A stretch of DNA of 64,000 nt from Brachionus manjavacas (Eukaryota > Rotifera > Eurotatoria > Ploima > Brachionidae), in assembly GCA_019054805.1 (NCBI GenBank), contig JAHQIY010000016.1:1178001-1242000 (forward strand), in the 5' to 3' direction. Under the pieces are notes generated by a model. The model saw only the letters and a list, made by a program, of their open reading frames with translations, made no database searches and had not been told where the DNA came from. Position numbers and translations under genes: made by a program. Positions 42,773-59,603 of the stretch are shown in pieces. The stretch's first letter is position 1. Every line of letters begins with the position of its first letter.

Positions 42773-43219
42773 CTTTTTGGTATCAAGTTTTGACTATTGA
42801 ACAAAAATAAATTCAACAAAAAGATAAAAATGATTTTAAAAAAAATTAATCTTTTTTTGAATGGGAAAATAGTGAACGTGCATTAAATTGAAATTTGTTT
42901 GCAGCATAATTATAGTGACGTTTACAAATTGGTAATCGTGGCTATCTATATATAAAAAAAAATTTTTTTTTAATAAAATATTTTCTAAATATCATTTCTC
43001 TTTTTTGATAGCTATTTATCAACATGGGTTGTTTTTAGACTAGACAAAATCATAGTTTTAATCGAAGACTCGATCATAGTCGATATATTAAAATTTTAAA
43101 TTAATTCAAATTCATAATTTGAAATGATGTGGTTAAAAAAGACTTGATATTTTATGTTCCAAATAAACTTTATTTTTAATAAATTATTTTTCTTTAATAA
43201 TAAAATTTCATCTAATAAA
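42773..43219. promoter_or_regulatory. Divergent intergenic region, NUS1-like B and UBE2J1
   Basis: 447 bases separate two start codons pointing away from each other, so both promoters must lie here or be shared. No TATA box or other core element is convincing in such AT-rich DNA. Confidence 0.45.
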
Positions 43220-44292
43220 ATGTCGTTCAACACTCGTTGTCCAGGTAAGTTAGAATTTAAATCAATTTATTTTAATAATTAAACTATTTGATCATCTTAA
43301 GCGGTAAAACGTTTATTAAAGGAAGCTCAAGAGCTTAGTCAATCAGCCGAATTATTCTATGCTCAGCCTTTAGAGGTAGGCTTATTCTATTTAAAAAAAA
43401 AACCCATAATATTATTCCAAAAGGATAATTTGTTTGAATGGCATTTTACTATTAGAGGGCCTCCGGAGAGCGACTTTCAAGGGGGGATTTATCATGGTCG
43501 CATACTTTTACCTGCAGAATATCCAATGAAGCCTCCTAGCATTATCCTATTGACTGTAAATTAAAAATTTTGATTCAACTTTCAAAAAATAAGAATAATT
43601 TTTTTATTTAAGCCAAATGGAAGATTTAAAGTAAATGAAAAAATTTGTTTGAGTATATCTGGACATCACCCTGAGACTTGGTTGCCTTCTTGGTCAAGTA
43701 GCTTTCTAACATTAATGAATTTTTTCAAAATTTAAACTTAAATTTTTCAGTCCGTACAGCTCTATTGGCATTAATTGGTTTTATGCCGACCATGGGTGAG
43801 GGTGCCATTGGCTCTTTGGACTATTCGTGCGAGGAAAGAAAAGATTTAGCTCTAAAGTAAAAAATTAAAAATAAACTTAAAATTAAAATTTTTATCTATT
43901 TTTTATTATTTAGATCTATAAATTTTAAATGCTCTGTTTGTAATGTATCTAATTCAGAGATATTGCCTGAGCTGACAGATAAATCAAACGAAGACTGCGC
44001 CGAAGCAAGAGAGCTTGCTTCTCAAATTCAGTTTAAAAATAGTAAGCCAAGTGAAGAAGAAAAATCTCAGCCAGAATTAACAAGAAGAAATGTAACCAGT
44101 TTATCCAGCGAAAATAGCTTAGCTGATCTGCAGGCAAATGTTCCATCGGTAAGCAATCGAAGTCAGACATCCACAGCCCAAGCAATTAATAATACTACTT
44201 TAGCTATAATGATTGTTTTAAGTGGATTATTCATATTTTTGTTATTGAGACGTATTTATTTAATTGTAGATAAAGATCCTTTTTCTGTTTAA
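43220..44292 (+). CDS. UBE2J1: UBE2J1, tail-anchored ER ubiquitin-conjugating enzyme (E2)
   Basis: UBE2J1 (Ubc6e) passes ubiquitin to ER-associated degradation ligases. Six exons start at MSFNTRCP|AVKRLLKEA (43220-43244, then 43302 onward). The E2 core shows FEWHFTIRGPP, GGIYHGRI, EYPMKPPSIILLT, the active Cys in EKICLSISGHHPETW, PSWSIRTALLALIGFMPT and GAIGSLDY. A Cys pair (CSVC) follows. Then comes a Ser-rich linker and a single C-terminal membrane helix (IMIVLSGLFIFLLLRRIYL) that leaves a short lumenal end. The long J1-type linker and GEGAIGSLDY favour UBE2J1 over UBE2J2. Confidence 0.94.
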
Positions 44293-44876
44293 AATTTTGA
44301 CTTTTTTTTAGAATTCAAATATTCATTAATTTTTTAATAATTAATAAATTTGCTAAAAAATACATTTGTTGAACATACAGATAATAAAAATCTAATTATA
44401 AACTCTAATTGTAAAATTTTCTGATTAATAAAAGCTTTGTTTTTCTCAAAAACCTAAAAAAAATTCATCAATTATTGATAAATTTTTAAAGCCACAATGA
44501 CATGAATATTTGAGTTGGGATTTCGGTGTATAGACCAAATTAAAGTAATTAGCCCTTTTAACCAGATTATTTGATTAGATGTTAATACTTCCAAATTTTT
44601 ATATCTATATACTTATGTTTTGTATTATCAAATAATATATTTTTTCAAAAAAGTCACCCAATTTAGTCTAAACTGGATTTAAACAAAAAAAAGTCTAAGA
44701 CAAATTAAATGGTCAACTTGAGAATAAAAAAATTCAATAATTTAGTTTACCTATTTTTTTTTGAATAAATTTACAACTGACCGAATAAAAAATATTATAA
44801 TTTTTGCGTCGGAGACCTTTAAAAAATATTTTCAACCTAAAAAATAATTTAGATTAATTTTTACTATACAAAAAAA
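44293..44876. other. Spacer between UBE2J1 and the dispanin-like gene
   Basis: AT-rich. An acceptor-like AATTTAG about 27 bases before the next ATG suggests a 5' UTR intron or trans-splice site. Confidence 0.4.
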
Positions 44877-45389
44877 ATGAATCAATCACGTCAACTGGAC
44901 AACGAGAGTAAATATGGATATGGGGGCTACAACCCAAATTTGACCAACAATTACAGTAACTATGGCAAGACATATTCAGGTTTTATACCGGGCAATGTTG
45001 GTCAATACAATCCAAATTTTCCTGGACATTATGGATCAAATTTTGACAAGGCCTATTCGGTCGTCAACACCGAACCTGTCATCATTGGTAAAGAAGGTCC
45101 AATAATTCTTGTTGATCCAATTTTAGAAACTCATGTCAAATCATATTTAACTTGGTCAATTTTCAATGTATTTTTTTGCTGCTTTTTTGGAGGTGTAGTA
45201 ACCACAATCTTGTCATGTAAAGTAATGGACTTAAATGATAATAAGGAATACAAGAGAGCGCTGCGTTTATCAGGAAAAGTTTTGATCGCCAACATGGCTG
45301 TAAGTGCTCTTGGTGCACTTATTTTTTTAATTGTCTTTCCTTATATATATGTTGCTATCTATCCCCTTTTACCCAAAATTAATTGGTAA
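44877..45389 (+). CDS. CD225/dispanin-family membrane protein
   Basis: 170 residues, single exon. The first 70 residues are rich in Tyr, Asn, Gly and Pro (YGGYNPN, GQYNPNFPG) and probably cytosolic. From about residue 90 the CD225 domain follows: a first hydrophobic segment (LTWSIFNVFFCCFFGGVV) with the characteristic double Cys for palmitoylation, a conserved loop (SCKVMDLND...YKRALRLSGK), then a transmembrane helix (MAVSALGALIFLIVFPYIY). The family includes IFITM, PRRT and SynDIG proteins in vesicle and plasma membranes. Which branch this belongs to cannot be told. AATAAA lies at 45439-45444, just after the stop. Confidence 0.78.
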   Translation: MNQSRQLDNESKYGYGGYNPNLTNNYSNYGKTYSGFIPGNVGQYNPNFPGHYGSNFDKAYSVVNTEPVIIGKEGPIILVDPILETHVKSYLTWSIFNVFFCCFFGGVVTTILSCKVMDLNDNKEYKRALRLSGKVLIANMAVSALGALIFLIVFPYIYVAIYPLLPKINW

Positions 45390-46554
45390 AAATACTTCTT
45401 TAAATTCCAAATTTCTATCATTTTTTACTTTTTTTGTAAATAAACGATTAGACAAAAATATTTTTCAAAATTTATTTTATCCTAGCCATAAATTTTAGAT
45501 CTTCTTCATATCGCTAAAGGTAATATTTTTTTATCTAAATTAATTAATAATCAAATCTAACAAAAAAATGTTATTAATTTAAAAGAAATTAAATAGAACT
45601 GTATAAGGATCAAATTCAGAATGATAAAATTAAGTTTTGACATTTTTCGATTCAAATTTCTGCATTATTCTTTTATTTCTATAATCAATTGAGGCTATTT
45701 TATGTCTGATTTTATTTCTCATTAGTTTAGGTTATTTTTCTCAATTTCAATCTCTTCATTTTTTTTAATTACACAAGAAGCTAATTTTGACTTCAAGAAT
45801 GATTAAATCAAAAATTAATTCTGAAAATTAATACAATCAATAGTCATTTACCTGACTTTTTTCAAAACTTCAATTATTCTTCTATAATTCAATGCTAGAA
45901 AATAATTTTTAAGATTATTTTTTAGAAAAAAATGAATTATGATAATAAAAATGTTTTTTTTGGACAAAAAATATATTCTAATCTTTTGATGAAAAAAAAA
46001 TGTCAAATGAAATGACAAATAGTTCACCTAAGAAAAAAATCCGTACCAAGATGTAGTAACTCACGTTTCAATAACATATTTTAATTATTTATTTAAGTAT
46101 TTAGCAAAATAATCAACAACTCGGTGCCAAAAGGAATAATTCTAATATTTAAAAAATGCTTAAAATAAAAATTCTATTTGCCGATTCTTGGACTCGTTAG
46201 ACGCTAAAAAATAAATAAAATAAAAAAACATAATTTTTTAATTTTATACTTTTATTATAAATCATAGAATTAAAAAATCTCGAAAAAAAAATTAAATCTA
46301 AAATGAAAAAATGGCCATACACTCCGAAGGGCTTAAATTTTGATCAAATAAAATATCAAAATTTTTGCCCCTAAGAATCTTTTAAGTTTCGACTAAATTT
46401 TTTTCCTATAAAGAAAATTTGTATCCTTTATTTTAAATAATAATTGAGTTAATAATCACTTGGACCCATTAAAATGAACAAAAATTTACTGTATTTTTTA
46501 ATTCAGAGTCCTTGCTATTTACATCATAGATAGAATAAGATGATGAAGTTTAGC
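45390..46554. other. Convergent intergenic spacer
   Basis: Holds the 3' ends of the dispanin-like gene (+) and the CLIC gene (-). Very AT-rich; no further gene or repeat recognised. Confidence 0.4.
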
Positions 46555-47310
46555 CTAATCAGTCTCAACCAGCCCCGGCACGGTTAGAGTTGTGGACGCT
46601 CTTTGTAGAGTTGGATTTTTTCCCAAAGGTTTGAGGGCCGTTTTGCCTTCATAATGCAAAATTATGTCTTGATCATAGGGACACGACTCTCTGAACGCCT
46701 TGGTGTCATAGCAATTACCAATATACTTCCACAGAGCTGTGAACTCGCTCGGAATCTCAAAGTTCCGGTAAGCTTTACCAGCTATGCGTATGTGCTGCAG
46801 TTTAGGCATCACGTCGCAATCAACTAGGGTCATTTCATTGCCGGACAAAAACTGGTTTCCATTCTGTTCCAAAAAATCATTTATTCTCTTCAACTCACCA
46901 AGCAGCTGTCTCTCCTTGGTCTGCACAGTCTGATCCACGGCTTTCAGATACGCGTTGAACTTGATGTAAATATCGCTGCACACATTCTCTGCTTGTTTGT
47001 CCGAGGTCAAGTCCAGCGCATTAAATCTACTGGTTATGTACTGTTCGATGCGCAAATTGTCCGTGAGAACCACGTTTTCCTGGACCAGCACGACCACTGG
47101 CGGCGTCGCGTGATACTCCTTGAATTCTGGCTCCGGATTTTTCATGTTGACCGGAAAAACAGTGAGCGCCAGCTCCTTGGCCTCGGACTTGAGAAACAAG
47201 ACCATGAACCATCGCTGACATATCGGACACGAGCTCTTGTGGCTATTGTCCATTATGGAACGCTTAACAAATAGCTGAACATGGGGAATCTGCCCGTCTT
47301 CGCCACTCAT
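46555..47310 (-). CDS. CLIC: CLIC, chloride intracellular channel/glutathione-transferase fold protein
   Basis: 251 residues from the ATG at 47310 (MSGEDGQIP), single exon. The N-terminal thioredoxin-like half has the redox site SSCPICQRWFM (CPxC) and FPVNMKNPEPEF; ATPPVVV corresponds to the cis-Pro loop. The C-terminal helical half has KERQLLGELKRINDFLEQ, FLSGNEMTLVDCDVMPKLQHI and IPSEFTALWKYIGN. These are hallmark CLIC segments (GST-C domain). CLICs are dimorphic soluble/membrane proteins of tubulogenesis and vesicle traffic. The vertebrate-type site is CPFS; the second Cys here is shared with some other proteins of the fold. An acceptor-like TGCCTAG lies 12 bases before the ATG. Confidence 0.92.
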   Translation of the reverse strand: MSGEDGQIPHVQLFVKRSIMDNSHKSSCPICQRWFMVLFLKSEAKELALTVFPVNMKNPEPEFKEYHATPPVVVLVQENVVLTDNLRIEQYITSRFNALDLTSDKQAENVCSDIYIKFNAYLKAVDQTVQTKERQLLGELKRINDFLEQNGNQFLSGNEMTLVDCDVMPKLQHIRIAGKAYRNFEIPSEFTALWKYIGNCYDTKAFRESCPYDQDIILHYEGKTALKPLGKNPTLQRASTTLTVPGLVETD

Positions 47311-49078
47311 GTTTATCAACTAGGCAAAGGTTTATCTACGACAAAAAAATTTTTCTAGAGTCAATTTCGAAATTTATAAAACTCTATATTCTAATAATAT
47401 AAATACAAATATATTCTAGACTAATTAGAGAGCAAAAAAGAAGCTAAATTGACTAGGTGACCAAATAGTCTAATCTGTAGGATGAATGAATTTTGGAGAT
47501 AATTTTGCAATCATTTTAAAAATAATTAATAATAAAGATTGACTTTTTGAATAATATTTTCGTAGACATTAAAAGGATTACTCTTTTTAGAAAGTTAATG
47601 ATGAGATTTAGGCCCATATATTGTAGGCACACTCTTTCGCTCATTGATTCAATTGATCGAAATTAATTCAATTGAAATATTTAGAAAAACAAAAAAAAAG
47701 AAATTGGAATATTTGCATTTATTTTTTCAAATTAAAAAAAATCCAAATGTGTACTAAAAAAAGATTAAAATGCATGTTTTGGATTTAATAAAAAATTGTC
47801 TTTTAGAATCAGAAATTCTCATTTCATTTCCTTAATCTTCACTACTAACCTAGATTAATGTAGAGATCAATAGATCGAATTTAGGTTAGTGAATTTTGCT
47901 AAGGTCACTTCAATTAAGTGTACGTGCGATTCCGGCAAAGGCGCGGATTCATTTAGCTTTCTAACAATTGATTTCTCTCTTGTTGCCCTCAGCTTAAATA
48001 GGCCCATTAAAGTCCATTGTGCGCATTCTTTAGATTACTCAACAAGATTAAAGTCGAACAGCATTTTATAGCTTAATCTAACTTGGATGATCAAAAATAT
48101 TTTCTTTTGCTAATAAAAAAATTTTTGTCGAGTTTTCAAAATTTACCTTTATAAGATTCTATAGCTTCGAGAAAAAAAGAAACCAACCTCGATCTTAAAA
48201 AAAGAAAACAGTTTTTCTTAAATTACTTTTCAGAGTGACTAAGTTACGTAAACTTGAAAAAAACATGCCGTAAATATTCCATTCCACTTCAAATCAAATT
48301 CTAAACTTAACATTTTATTTTGATTCGAATAGAATTTGGATCTTAAATTTTTTTAAAACTAAATTACTGAAATCCTGATGAATAACTTGCCGAATTAAGC
48401 ATGTAGCTCGCCCGGTCGGATATTTTATTAATGATAGTGAGAGTTAAAAGAAAATATATCTAATTAGACTCTAACTTAATTTATAGGCCAAAAAACTAGA
48501 GTTTTAATCTATAATTACTCAATTTTAAATAAATGAATAAAATTTTAGCAACCCGAAAATCGCTTGAAATCATTAGAAATTAACCTTTATTAAAAGAGAT
48601 GCTAAAATTTTATTCAAATAAAAAAAAAGTTCATTAACTCAAAATAAAAATAATAAATCCGAGCTAAATGATCCATCTCCAAGAAAATGGTTTGCTCTAA
48701 ATGACTCACTGAAAGGCTTCAAATGAATTTTGTTTTTCTACTAAGAGAAAAACTCACTATCTTGAAAATATGCTGAGCTAAATCACCTGGCTTGGTCAAT
48801 CAGTTCAGTGAACAATCTAACCGGTTCAAAATCTTAAAATTAAATGATTCCCGTAAAATATAATGGATATTAAAAAATGATCATAAAAAAGTCCGCCTTT
48901 TTTAATGGATTTTAAGTAAATGTTCAATGTCAAGTATTAAATTCGAAGCCTTAGAAAATTAATCTCAAAGGCTTCTTTATTTTTCCACTTTTTTACGGAT
49001 AATATACTCAAGCAAATTAAAAAAAAAAACAATAAAATTTAATAAACTATTTAATTTTATTAGATTATTTATTTAAGA
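47311..49078. other. Spacer between CLIC and the ABC transporter
   Basis: 1.77 kb without a gene. A GC-richer patch at 47900-48060 has a 60-codon frame with no recognisable content. The distal end (49020-49078) is the 3' UTR side of the transporter. Confidence 0.4.
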
Positions 49079-54732
<5,654 letters not shown>

Positions 54733-55145
54733 TTCAACAATAAAATTTAAAATTTTTTTGTTTTAGTTTTATTCAAATGAGATATCAATCTTCAAATTGA
54801 AGATGAACTTGAGCTTCGAATTCAGAATTCAGATAAGGCCTTTTTCAAATTAAACTAAAATTTAGACTAGTAAAATATTTTTTGAATTTTTCATAATTAG
54901 CGTGAGCGATTGTGTATGTGAATGCTAAAATCTCAAGGATTTTTATAAAAATATCGAAGCATATAAAGGTTATGCTTTGCTAAAGAATTTATTCATTGAT
55001 TAATAGGTCAATTAAAATAATGGAACAAAATTTGTTCACTTTTAATTTAAATAGAATAAACAAAAACTTTTAACCGGCAAGCGATTTGAATAAATCATTT
55101 AAAATATTTTATTCAAATAGGTTAAAACTAAAAATTCTTTAAAAT
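54733..55145. other. Upstream region of the ABC transporter
   Basis: AT-rich, non-coding; the likely promoter region of the transporter. No specific element identified. Confidence 0.35.
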
Positions 55146-55448
55146 TTACATTTTTGATTCATCATAAAGAATAAAAGATTGTTCAACTGTTTCTTTTGAA
55201 TCTGCTGCATTGATTGTGAAATTTAGATAATTTGGATTCTCGATACAGGTTGTTAAATTTTCATTTTGAGTAAATTGAGACACACATTGGACCGATGCAT
55301 CTTTGGGATAATTTTTTAGATGGTTTAGAATAAAATCGACAGCATAATATTCATAATTGTCATAGTCATGAAATAGAGATGAGTTAGTGTCGGAATTTTC
55401 GCTCATTTCCGTTGAATCTCTATTCTGCAAATCTGATTGTTTTTCCAT
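55146..55448 (-). CDS. Small unknown acidic protein, 100 residues
   Basis: The product MEKQSDLQNRDSTEMSENSD... is acidic and polar, with DYDNYEYYAVDFILNHLKNY in the middle. It contains no membrane segment, signal peptide or known motif. Composition is more protein-like than that of the neighbouring A/T-driven frames, and the ATG is good. There is no homologue I recognise. It could be a young gene or a chance frame. Confidence 0.4.
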   Translation of the reverse strand: MEKQSDLQNRDSTEMSENSDTNSSLFHDYDNYEYYAVDFILNHLKNYPKDASVQCVSQFTQNENLTTCIENPNYLNFTINAADSKETVEQSFILYDESKM

Positions 55449-55554
55449 TTTGAAAATAAAATAAAATAATCCTTAAATGTCTTGAAATAATTATTTGTAT
55501 TAAATTGCTAAAAAAGAAGATAAAGGTGATAAGAAATTATACACGGATAGCTGA

Positions 55555-55626
55555 GGTTCCATGGTGTAATGGTTAGCACTCTAGACTCTGAATCTAGCGA
55601 TCCGAGTTCGAGTCTCGGTGGGACCT
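55555..55626 (+). tRNA. tRNA-Gln(CUG), copy 1
   Basis: A 72-base cloverleaf. The acceptor stem GGTTCCA pairs with TGGGACC. The D arm contains TGGTGTAATGG (A box). The anticodon arm CTAGA-CTCTGAA-TCTAG has anticodon CTG, and the T arm has GAGTTCGAGTC (B box). The discriminator is T. A T-run (pol III terminator) follows within four bases. Confidence 0.95.
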
Positions 55627-56061
55627 AATTTTTTCAGTCGTTTAAAAATTTAAGACATTCACAGTTAACTTAACATTAAAAATTCACAATAAAAATTGAA
55701 AAAAAATATGAAATATATAATAATATTTTTTACAAAATCATTTCCTTTAAAATTTTTAAGATCAATTTTAATTTTAATAATAATTCTATTTTATAGAAAA
55801 ACATGGCAAACTAAATTACCATATTCATGAATATAGGACAATCTGTATGAATTACATTTTAATTTGAGTTTAAAATGCTTTAATAGGAAAATAAAAAGGA
55901 AGAAAAGGGCTGATAAAGATTTTTGTTTTAAAAAAAAATCTCATATAATAAAATATGATCAAAAAATCATATTAAATCAAAAAGATTTTATCATTTTATT
56001 TACCAAGTGTTACTTAGATTTCAGGCTAATAGTCTGTAAATTTTTTTTTTTAAATAACCAA

Positions 56062-56133
56062 GGTTCCATGGTGTAATGGTTAGCACTCTAGACTCTGAAT
56101 CTAGCGATCCGAGTTCGAGTCTCGGTGGGACCT
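56062..56133 (+). tRNA. tRNA-Gln(CUG), copy 2
   Basis: Identical over all 72 bases to the copy at 55555; followed by AATTTTTTT. Flanking DNA is not conserved with copies 1 or 3. Confidence 0.95.
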
Positions 56134-57048
56134 AATTTTTTTCTAGATTATCCAAGAAAAGAGAACAAAATGATATAATTAAAATTGTTCAATTATAAAA
56201 TTCTAAGAATCGGATCTTTAATATTCTAAAAATTAAAAAGTTATAATTTTTTGTCTGATTTTTTCAAAATAATTTCTGAAGTAATAAACACTGAAATGTA
56301 AGCTCAATTAAAACAATAATTACTATTGTTTAATTTAAGAATTGTAACCAAAAGAAGACAAATAAATAAATTATTTTATAATTACGGGATAGAATTTTTA
56401 AAAACTTTAAAATAAACAAGAGTTTGGATTTTAATACTGACTGGATTTAATTAGTAGCTTTATATTTTAGATTTATTTGTAATAATTAAAAAAAAAATCT
56501 AAATGAATAGGTTACTCCTATCTTGTTTACATCATGAAAAGTTAGGGAAATGGTATGGGCTATAATCGCAGGAGAGTCCTTATAGCCGAATGGTTCAAAA
56601 TATATTTATAATATAATATTTAAAATGGCAGGAATGTTACATTTTAAAATGACAGTCATTTTTTCAAACAATAAATTAAAGGATATAGTAAATGTGTTGC
56701 TATTAATAATTCTTTATACTATAAGGTGCTTGCTACCAGATTTTTATTTTGTGTAATTCTGCTTGTTTTTAGTGTGATTATCATTATTATTTATCTTTAA
56801 TTTAAATCATAAAATGAAAATAGCAAGAAATAGCACAAAGCCAAAGAAAATGAAAAACAATGTAAATCGATATAAATTTTCATGTTACATTAATGTGATA
56901 GGAGATTCTGCATTCTGTATTTTTCTGATATTGCAAATATTCTATGAATCAAATGCATCCTACGTCACCACGTTTTTTCATTCACTGAGTAAATTTTATT
57001 GTACTTTTTAAGTCTGTAGAGTATTTCAATGGCTGCTATATCATAACA
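56134..57048. other. Spacer between tRNA copies 2 and 3
   Basis: AT-rich. A small perfect inverted repeat GGCTATAA/TTATAGCC lies at 56558-56587. A 65-codon plus frame at 56814 has no recognisable content and is not called. Confidence 0.35.
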
Positions 57049-57120
57049 GGTTCCATGGTGTAATGGTTAGCACTCTAGACTCTGAATCTAGCGATCCGAG
57101 TTCGAGTCTCGGTGGGACCT
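57049..57120 (+). tRNA. tRNA-Gln(CUG), copy 3
   Basis: Third identical 72-base copy, followed by AAATTTTT. Same strand and orientation as the other two. Confidence 0.95.
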
Positions 57121-57591
57121 AAATTTTTAGCTTTGTGGATAAAAAAAATAAAAAGATCCTAAATATTTAATTTCAATCTTTTGGAAAGATAAAACGGTTA
57201 ATTACTAAAAGTCTTTAGTTTTTAATTTAACAACTCAAGCTTGATTTTAAAAAGAATTTATTTTAACATTGTTTTACACTTTTTTTGTACTGGACTTGAC
57301 ATATTTTTCGAAGAATTTAAAAATCTGTTGTTAGTTAATTTTTATTAATTTAATAATTAGCACATGTTTAATAATTTTTAAACAATTTGATTTAGAATCA
57401 AAAATAAACCAAAAAAAAGATGGATCATTTCGGAGTCAAGCGGAGAGAAAAATAAATCTAAAATTTGATTACTAAAAAAATTAAATAAAGAAAAACTCAA
57501 GAGTCATTGGCAAAAGTCTAAAAATTAAATCAAAAAACGTCAAAATATTTATAAAATTTAACCATATCAAAAATGAATAAAAAACATTAAA
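57121..57591. other. Spacer and 3' flank of the unknown gene
   Basis: AT-rich, nothing recognised. Confidence 0.35.
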
Positions 57592-59031
57592 TTAGGGCTT
57601 ATTGAACCGGTATCTGAACTCATGCTTGGGAAACTTGTTACCAAACTCAATGCGCTTGGTGCATAGGAACTTGTTGGCCGAAATTTGGTGCAAATATTTA
57701 GACTTTTCGAACAGCAATCGATTAAGCTTAATGTAACACTGGACGCGAAACTTGTCAAAGGGAACGCCTTGGCCGTACAACTCGCTCAAAAGCTCGCTGT
57801 CACTGCATCCTGGCGGCAAGCTCAGCAGCAAAATACCGTCCACAATTCTTCCATCATGAATGGCCTTTTCCAAGCAAATTTTGCCCTGAGTAAAAATATC
57901 AGTACACTGTGAACCACTGACATACAAGTACAAATAGTCCGTTTCTGATTTGCAAGGTGTTGCCATTTCTTGTCTTGGTATGGTTTCTTGTGTTTTCAAC
58001 ACGGACACTGGTGTCACAGCTTTGGAAAGATTTTTGTTCGCAACTTGAGGTGTACGGTTAGAGTTCAGTGAATAATTTGACATATTCAACGAGTTTTCTT
58101 TAAACTCGGCATTGTCTCGAGCTTTTTCGGGCTCTTCATTTTGTTCAAAGTTATTCAAATTTGCCAAATGGTATTCATCATTCTCAAAATTATTAAAATT
58201 GCTAGCCTCTAGATTTTTATTAGTACAATTGTTATCATTATTATTGTAATTATTATTGTTGTTTTCTTCTAGATCAATCTTCAACTTAGGGTTGACCAAA
58301 TAGTACTCAGACTTGTCCATATTACCAAGTTCATCACCTTTGTATTCGGTTAATGAATCCTCTTTTTTAGATTCATTAGCTGCCTCCAAGGTTTCGTCTA
58401 ACCGTGAGTCAAATTGTTCAATTTGAATATTGGCTGGTTGAGAGTTTTTGACAATAACATAACTACCACGGCTACAACTTGAACTGCCAGAACGACTCAC
58501 ACAGCATCTACACTTAATATCAGAGTTCAAACTCATTGTTTCAATGACGAAATTTTTGTTGTCCGCAGGAGTTTTCGGATATTTGCTCACTGGTTCAATT
58601 ATAGGTGTTTGACTGAATATGTCTATATCTTTAAATTGATCAAAAGTTCCTTCCTCAACTATTTTGGATGAAACTTGCTTAAATTCAATCCTGTCCGAAT
58701 GAGAGGGTTCAAGCGCTTGTTCTGCCTCTTTAGTTTGATGATTGTTGTCCCAATCAGTGATAACTATTTCCGGGATGGATTCTGGAATTTTTTTGTAAGT
58801 TTTGATTTCAGATTTTGTAGATATGGTGTGTTTGGTAATGGTTACTTTTGACTTTTCGATTAGAAATTGTCGTGGTTGGTTGCGTCTAATCAGCAACGAG
58901 TCCGGAGTACCAGGCTTGCAAAGGGCTAGTTTGTCGTCAATATGAGGTCTTTGTATATCAATGTCTATTTCTTCTATGGAATAAGTTTGGTTCAAAACAT
59001 GCTTGTTAGGATTTAAGCATTTATCTTTCAT
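57592..59031 (-). CDS. Unknown intronless protein, 479 residues
   Basis: The first 340 residues are low-complexity and acidic/polar, with an Asn run (ENNNNNYNNND) and a short Cys/Ser patch (CRCCVSRSGSSSC). The C-terminal 120 residues look folded: DYLYLYVSGSQCTDIFTQ, GILLLSLPPGCSDSELL, YGQGVPFDKFRVQCYI and a basic end (FPKHEFRYRF). I do not recognise this domain. The start ATG at 59031 is 13 bases after an acceptor-like TTTCTAG, which supports a real transcript. There is no intron, as in the zinc-finger, CLIC and Tudor genes of this window. No function is proposed. Confidence 0.65.
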   Translation of the reverse strand: MKDKCLNPNKHVLNQTYSIEEIDIDIQRPHIDDKLALCKPGTPDSLLIRRNQPRQFLIEKSKVTITKHTISTKSEIKTYKKIPESIPEIVITDWDNNHQTKEAEQALEPSHSDRIEFKQVSSKIVEEGTFDQFKDIDIFSQTPIIEPVSKYPKTPADNKNFVIETMSLNSDIKCRCCVSRSGSSSCSRGSYVIVKNSQPANIQIEQFDSRLDETLEAANESKKEDSLTEYKGDELGNMDKSEYYLVNPKLKIDLEENNNNNYNNNDNNCTNKNLEASNFNNFENDEYHLANLNNFEQNEEPEKARDNAEFKENSLNMSNYSLNSNRTPQVANKNLSKAVTPVSVLKTQETIPRQEMATPCKSETDYLYLYVSGSQCTDIFTQGKICLEKAIHDGRIVDGILLLSLPPGCSDSELLSELYGQGVPFDKFRVQCYIKLNRLLFEKSKYLHQISANKFLCTKRIEFGNKFPKHEFRYRFNKP

Positions 59032-59603
59032 TATTAAAGTTATCTAGAAATTTTGAAAAATTTTATTCCAAATCAGCTTTGAGGCGGCCTACTGGGCGAC
59101 TAGACCCAATATGAAAAATAAACAAAATTAAAATTTTAAAAACCCAATATTTTATATATTTTAAAAATTTTGAAAAAATTACTCAAAAAAAAGAATTTTT
59201 AAAGAGTTGAATTTTGTTTTGGTCTAATGATGTTGAGTGAGAAAAAATTATAGGTTATCAAATTATCAAATAGTTGTGTCACACTAAAATTTGACCAAGC
59301 GCACATGATCAAAAGAACTGGTTTGTCACCGGTTCAATAGTTCGAGTAGTTTTACCTAAAAAATATAAATTAATCAAACTTAGCGAGAAATTACACGCTG
59401 GTTAAAAAGATGTCCTTTTGAGCGTGTCCGCTTGATCACATGGTACAATAATAAAATTGCTGAAACTTAAAACGAACACATATATATATAAACTAAAAGT
59501 GATTTTTTTTTACTTTTTTTTTGAATTACAAATTATTAAAATAAAAATGAAAACAAAAAAATAACAAGATAAATCAACAAATGGAATCACTCGGAAAAGG
59601 GCC
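59032..59603. other. Spacer between the unknown gene and the OTU gene 3' end
   Basis: AT-rich; a short (TA)n near 59482. No gene. Confidence 0.35.

Noticed and set aside
47889-48071. GC-richer 60-codon frame between CLIC and the transporter
   Set aside because: No recognisable domain or splice pattern; not enough to call a gene.
56558-56587. GGCTATAA/TTATAGCC hairpin near an AGCCGAATGGTTCA string resembling part of a tRNA
   Set aside because: No second box or cloverleaf; too short to support an RNA gene.
56814-57011. 65-codon plus frame between tRNA copies
   Set aside because: No motif, no upstream signals; composition as expected from AT-rich DNA.
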